This document shows, piece by piece, positions 60,821 through 64,000 of a stretch of DNA of 64,000 nucleotides. Position numbers and translations under genes: made by a program. Numbering within the stretch: the stretch's first letter is position 1; every line of letters starts with the position of its first letter. The DNA comes from Pseudomonas sp. LP_7_YM (GTDB lineage: Bacteria > Pseudomonadota > Gammaproteobacteria > Pseudomonadales > Pseudomonadaceae): NCBI RefSeq assembly GCF_004364435.1, contig NZ_SOCT01000002.1:558001-622000 (forward strand), read 5' to 3'. The notes under the pieces were generated by a model. It worked only from the letters and a program-made list of their open reading frames with translations, did no database searches and was not told the DNA's origin.

Positions 60821-61492
60821 TCAATGGTTCACGGTGTACGACAGCATCGCTGACAGCTGGCTCATTGGCCGACCACTTTCGGCATGCCACTGATTGAACG
60901 CGGCCTGGACTGCCGCCTGATCGCGTTGACTGCTGGGCACCTTGTCGACAATCTTCTGGGCGTTGAGCGCGGCCACCACATCATGGCTCGGGATGAATGT
61001 GTCCTTGCCCACCATGCGCAGGAAACGCGGCGCGGACAGCCCGCCCATCTGATTGCCATGCTTGAACAGGTAACGCCACAGCCCAACGATATCGGTCACC
61101 GGCCAGTCGGCGATGAAGTTGCCGAAGCTGCCGTGTTCCTGCGCGATGTCGAGAATCAACTGGGCATTGCGCGGCACACTTTTGAGCTTGCCGAGATGGC
61201 GAATGATTCGCGCATCCTGCATCAGCCGCTCCAGATGGTCCGCTCCCATCAGCACGACTTTTTCCGGATCGAAACCAAAGAACACCTGCTCGAACGCAGG
61301 CCATTTGGCGTCCACCAGGCTGTGTTTCAGGCCAGCGCGGAACACTCTCAGGGCCATGGTGGACAGGTAACGATCGTCACTGAGGGCCTTGAGTTTTCTG
61401 GATGTGACCGGAGTCGGCAGGTGCGATTCGAGCGCGGCGGCGGAACCAAAGCGGTTGAGGCAGTATTCATTGAGCCATTTGTAGTCGTGCAT
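60821..61492 (-). CDS. DNA-3-methyladenine glycosylase I-like (Tag family) protein
   Basis: 223 residues from ATG 61492 with GGAGAGG upstream. Begins MHDYKWLNEYCLNRFGSAAA; core segments LSTMALRVFRAGLKHSLVDA, KWPAFEQVFFGFDPEKV and ARIIRHLGKLKSVPRNAQLI follow the HhH-GPD-like Tag fold (WPAFE, R(I)IR...K). Tag excises 3-methyladenine from DNA. The zinc-ribbon cysteines and histidines of the classical E. coli Tag termini are not evident, so this is a Tag-like branch. Confidence 0.75.
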   Translation of the reverse strand: MHDYKWLNEYCLNRFGSAAALESHLPTPVTSRKLKALSDDRYLSTMALRVFRAGLKHSLVDAKWPAFEQVFFGFDPEKVVLMGADHLERLMQDARIIRHLGKLKSVPRNAQLILDIAQEHGSFGNFIADWPVTDIVGLWRYLFKHGNQMGGLSAPRFLRMVGKDTFIPSHDVVAALNAQKIVDKVPSSQRDQAAVQAAFNQWHAESGRPMSQLSAMLSYTVNH

Positions 61493-61596
61493 GCCCTCTC
61501 CAAAAAAATACAGTTGCGCAAGGCGTGACCTGCGGGGGCTAGAGTGCTGGCGAAGTAGGCCGTACATTCCCACATTTTTTGGGCCTGACACCGCGC

Positions 61597-61622
61597 TTTC
61601 GCCAGCAGGCTCGTTCCCACGC
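61597..61622 (-). repeat. Degenerate REP unit
   Basis: TTTCGCCAGCAGGCTCGTTC followed by CCACGC, a decayed REP resembling TTCGCGAGCAAGCTCGCTCC. It lies upstream of the glycosylase gene. Confidence 0.45.
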
Positions 61623-61755
61623 AAGCTCGGGACGAACCGGAAATTGCGATGTCAGCCGGTGCCTTGGATGCCCGTGAGCGCTGCCGTTGAGCGTTTCGTT
61701 AGGAGTTCAGACAACGGCGCCGGTTCAATCGCACATCGTTCCGGGCGCCGGGTTT

Positions 61756-62711
<956 letters not shown>

Positions 62712-62813
62712 TTGCGGGTCGCATCTTTCGTAAAGTGGCGGGTATTCTACCGTGGTGACGGTAAAGGCCAAGACAAGGCCAGCGCCGGTTTTTGATCAAA
62801 GGAACGAGTAATC

Positions 62814-63281
62814 ATGGCAAGGCGTTTGGCAGCAGCGGTGGCGCTGATCGGAAGTGTGTTGCTCAGCGGGTGCGGAGCGGATCTGGGGACGGACCAGAAT
62901 GGTCAGAAGATCGCCAGCGACCGCATCGACAAGCATTGGCTGGTGGTCAACTATTGGGCCGAATGGTGTGGCCCGTGCCGTACCGAAATTCCGGAACTGA
63001 ATAAACTGGCCGAGCAGGTCGGCGGGCAGAACGTCAGTGTGTTCGGGGTCAACTTCGACAATCTTCAGGGTGAAGACCTGAAAACCGCCAGCAACGCGCT
63101 GGGCATCACGTTTACCGTGCTGGCCCAGGATCCGGCCGATCAATACGAGCTGCCCAAGAGCGAAGCCTTGCCAATCACCTACATCATTGACGACAAGGGC
63201 AAGGTGCGCGAACAGTTGATGGGCGAGCAGACCGCAGCCGGTGTGATGCAGAAACTGACGGAGTTGAAGGGCAAGGGCTAA
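62814..63281 (+). CDS. Thioredoxin-like (TlpA/ResA-type) lipoprotein
   Basis: 155 residues. Lipobox LLSGC with Cys at residue 20; thioredoxin fold with active site WAEWCGPCRTEIPELNKLAE (CGPC about 52-55) and cis-Pro in EALPITYIID. Anchored in the envelope facing the periplasm; a thiol-disulphide exchange role is likely, perhaps in cytochrome c or disulphide maintenance. ATG 62814 is preceded by AAAGGAACG. Confidence 0.88.
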   Translation: MARRLAAAVALIGSVLLSGCGADLGTDQNGQKIASDRIDKHWLVVNYWAEWCGPCRTEIPELNKLAEQVGGQNVSVFGVNFDNLQGEDLKTASNALGITFTVLAQDPADQYELPKSEALPITYIIDDKGKVREQLMGEQTAAGVMQKLTELKGKG

Positions 63282-63310
63282 CGCTCCTTATCCCGCCATC
63301 ACGTCCGATG

Positions 63311-63336
63311 GCAGGAGCCAGTCAGCTGGCTCCTGC
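63311..63336. terminator. Bidirectional hairpin between convergent genes
   Basis: GCAGGAGCCAG-TCAG-CTGGCTCCTGC, a perfect 11-bp stem with a four-base loop, between the thioredoxin-like gene and the META-domain gene. No T-run, but location and stability support a shared terminator. Confidence 0.6.
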
Positions 63337-63353
63337 AGTGTGTGCGTCGAAGA

Positions 63354-63758
63354 TCAACCTTCGTCGGGCCAGAACCGCAGCGGCAGGCCAGCGCCGGGCC
63401 ACAACTGCAACTGCTCGACCTGCGACACATCCCAGCGCTGGATCGTGCCCAACGCTTCGAGGAACCGATGTTCCTGTTCCACCAGCGCCGGTGCGCACAG
63501 TTTGCGGGTGCTGCCCACCGGCCCGAAACTCAACGCTTCACCGTCCAGTCGATACGCTGCGAACCAATGGTTGCAGCCTGCATTGCCAAAGGCCCGACCG
63601 TCGTTGCCCAAGGTCATGGTCAGGTGGCTGTTGTCGAGCAGCGGACGTTCACCGATCCACTCCAGCCCATAGCCATGATCACGCCTGAGGGCTTCGGTGT
63701 TGGTCGCACAGCCGGTCAGCAGCGTCGCGGCGAACAGGGTCAATACCAGCGATTTCAT
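63354..63758 (-). CDS. META-domain (HslJ-like) lipoprotein
   Basis: 134 residues from ATG 63758. Lipobox LLTGC (Cys 17). The mature part, LEWIGERPLLDNSHLTMTLG and GRAFGNAGCNHWFAAYRLDG, is the META fold (G-x-x-GCN-x-(F/W) motif), as in HslJ. Function unclear, linked to stress and novobiocin resistance in E. coli. Its start overlaps the stop of the preceding zinc-finger gene by four bases. Confidence 0.85.
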   Translation of the reverse strand: MKSLVLTLFAATLLTGCATNTEALRRDHGYGLEWIGERPLLDNSHLTMTLGNDGRAFGNAGCNHWFAAYRLDGEALSFGPVGSTRKLCAPALVEQEHRFLEALGTIQRWDVSQVEQLQLWPGAGLPLRFWPDEG

Positions 63759-63970
63759 GCAGCGCTCTTGGCGCAGGCCGGGCACAGATGGGTCTCGCCC
63801 ACGGTCTTCCAACCCAGCTCGGCGATGCGTGCGGCCGCGGCCGGTTTCAGGGCTTTCTTGCCGTCCTTGCCATCGACCATGAACTCGATGTCCTTCTCTT
63901 TGCCACACGCGTTGCAATTGACTTTCCACTGGTGAATCGCAAGCTCGGTGAATGCTGGACCATTGGCCAC
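63755..63970 (-). CDS. Small zinc-ribbon-like protein (start may lie beyond the window)
   Basis: 71 residues from GTG 63970, but the frame stays open to the window edge, so the true start may be further right. Two CxxC pairs (CNACGKEKDIEF and CPACAKSA) suggest a zinc ribbon. The Lys/Ala-rich middle (MVDGKDGKKALKPAAAARIA) is soluble. Coupled to the META lipoprotein gene by a four-base overlap. No family recognised. Confidence 0.6.
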   Translation of the reverse strand: MANGPAFTELAIHQWKVNCNACGKEKDIEFMVDGKDGKKALKPAAAARIAELGWKTVGETHLCPACAKSAA

Positions 63971-64000
63971 CGCGACCCATTGGCCGGGCGGATTGATCAG

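Overview
The window is chromosomal DNA of a Pseudomonas, most like the P. fluorescens/P. syringae side of the genus. The evidence is the oprH-phoP-phoQ locus, an NrdA with two ATP cones next to NrdB, TtcA, FhuF, and REP elements of the GTGGGAGC...TTCGCGA type. No rRNA or tRNA was found.

Layout. 1-20.7 kb is ordinary accessory metabolism and transport: the end of a glycine-betaine-type binding protein, a cytosine-deaminase-like enzyme, an araC-lysE-dapF-like operon, a PQQ sugar dehydrogenase, a PACE efflux pump with a divergent LysR regulator, a TonB receptor, an MHS-type MFS carrier, a LuxR-type solo regulator, RhtB/LysE and secreted proteins. 17.2-21.3 kb is a complete iron-type cell-surface signalling system (sigma factor, anti-sigma, TonB receptor with STN domain).

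21.2-26.2 kb is an island flanked by a direct duplication of the fecI-5'/mrr-3' junction. It carries an ATP-grasp (Ddl-like) ligase, an Asp/Glu-racemase-family gene broken by a +1 shift, a multi-pass exporter-like protein and a C39-like cysteine peptidase, with a 24-residue Gly-Gly-ending ORF in front. A second, decayed copy (racemase plus peptidase remnant) lies at 32.6-33.6 kb. I think this is the best candidate for an undescribed peptide-type biosynthetic system. In this strain both racemase copies look damaged, in different ways.

26-32 kb has an Mrr-like membrane nuclease, an AraC regulator, a sterol desaturase, CGNR and MFS genes, and lipoproteins. 33.5-37.5 kb is a mobile-element graveyard: two BRO antirepressors, an HNH nuclease, a RAYT transposase with its REP hairpins, and GNAT and IS5 fragments.

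37.6-50.9 kb: the class Ia ribonucleotide reductase genes nrdB and nrdA are separated by about 9 kb of polymorphic-toxin DNA. It contains a hydrophobic putative effector whose reading frame is interrupted at a G10 tract (possible phase variation), its membrane partner, a vgrG/rhs deletion junction, an Rhs protein with an ADP-ribosyltransferase-like tip and immunity gene, and an orphan second tip with a different immunity gene.

51.5-64 kb is core: fhuF, a phosphopantetheinyl transferase, a dienelactone hydrolase, oprH-phoPQ with a PhoP-box array, dctA with a sigma-54 promoter and DctD-like sites, sprT, ttcA, a Tag-like glycosylase, wrbA-arsC, a thioredoxin-like lipoprotein and a META-domain lipoprotein.
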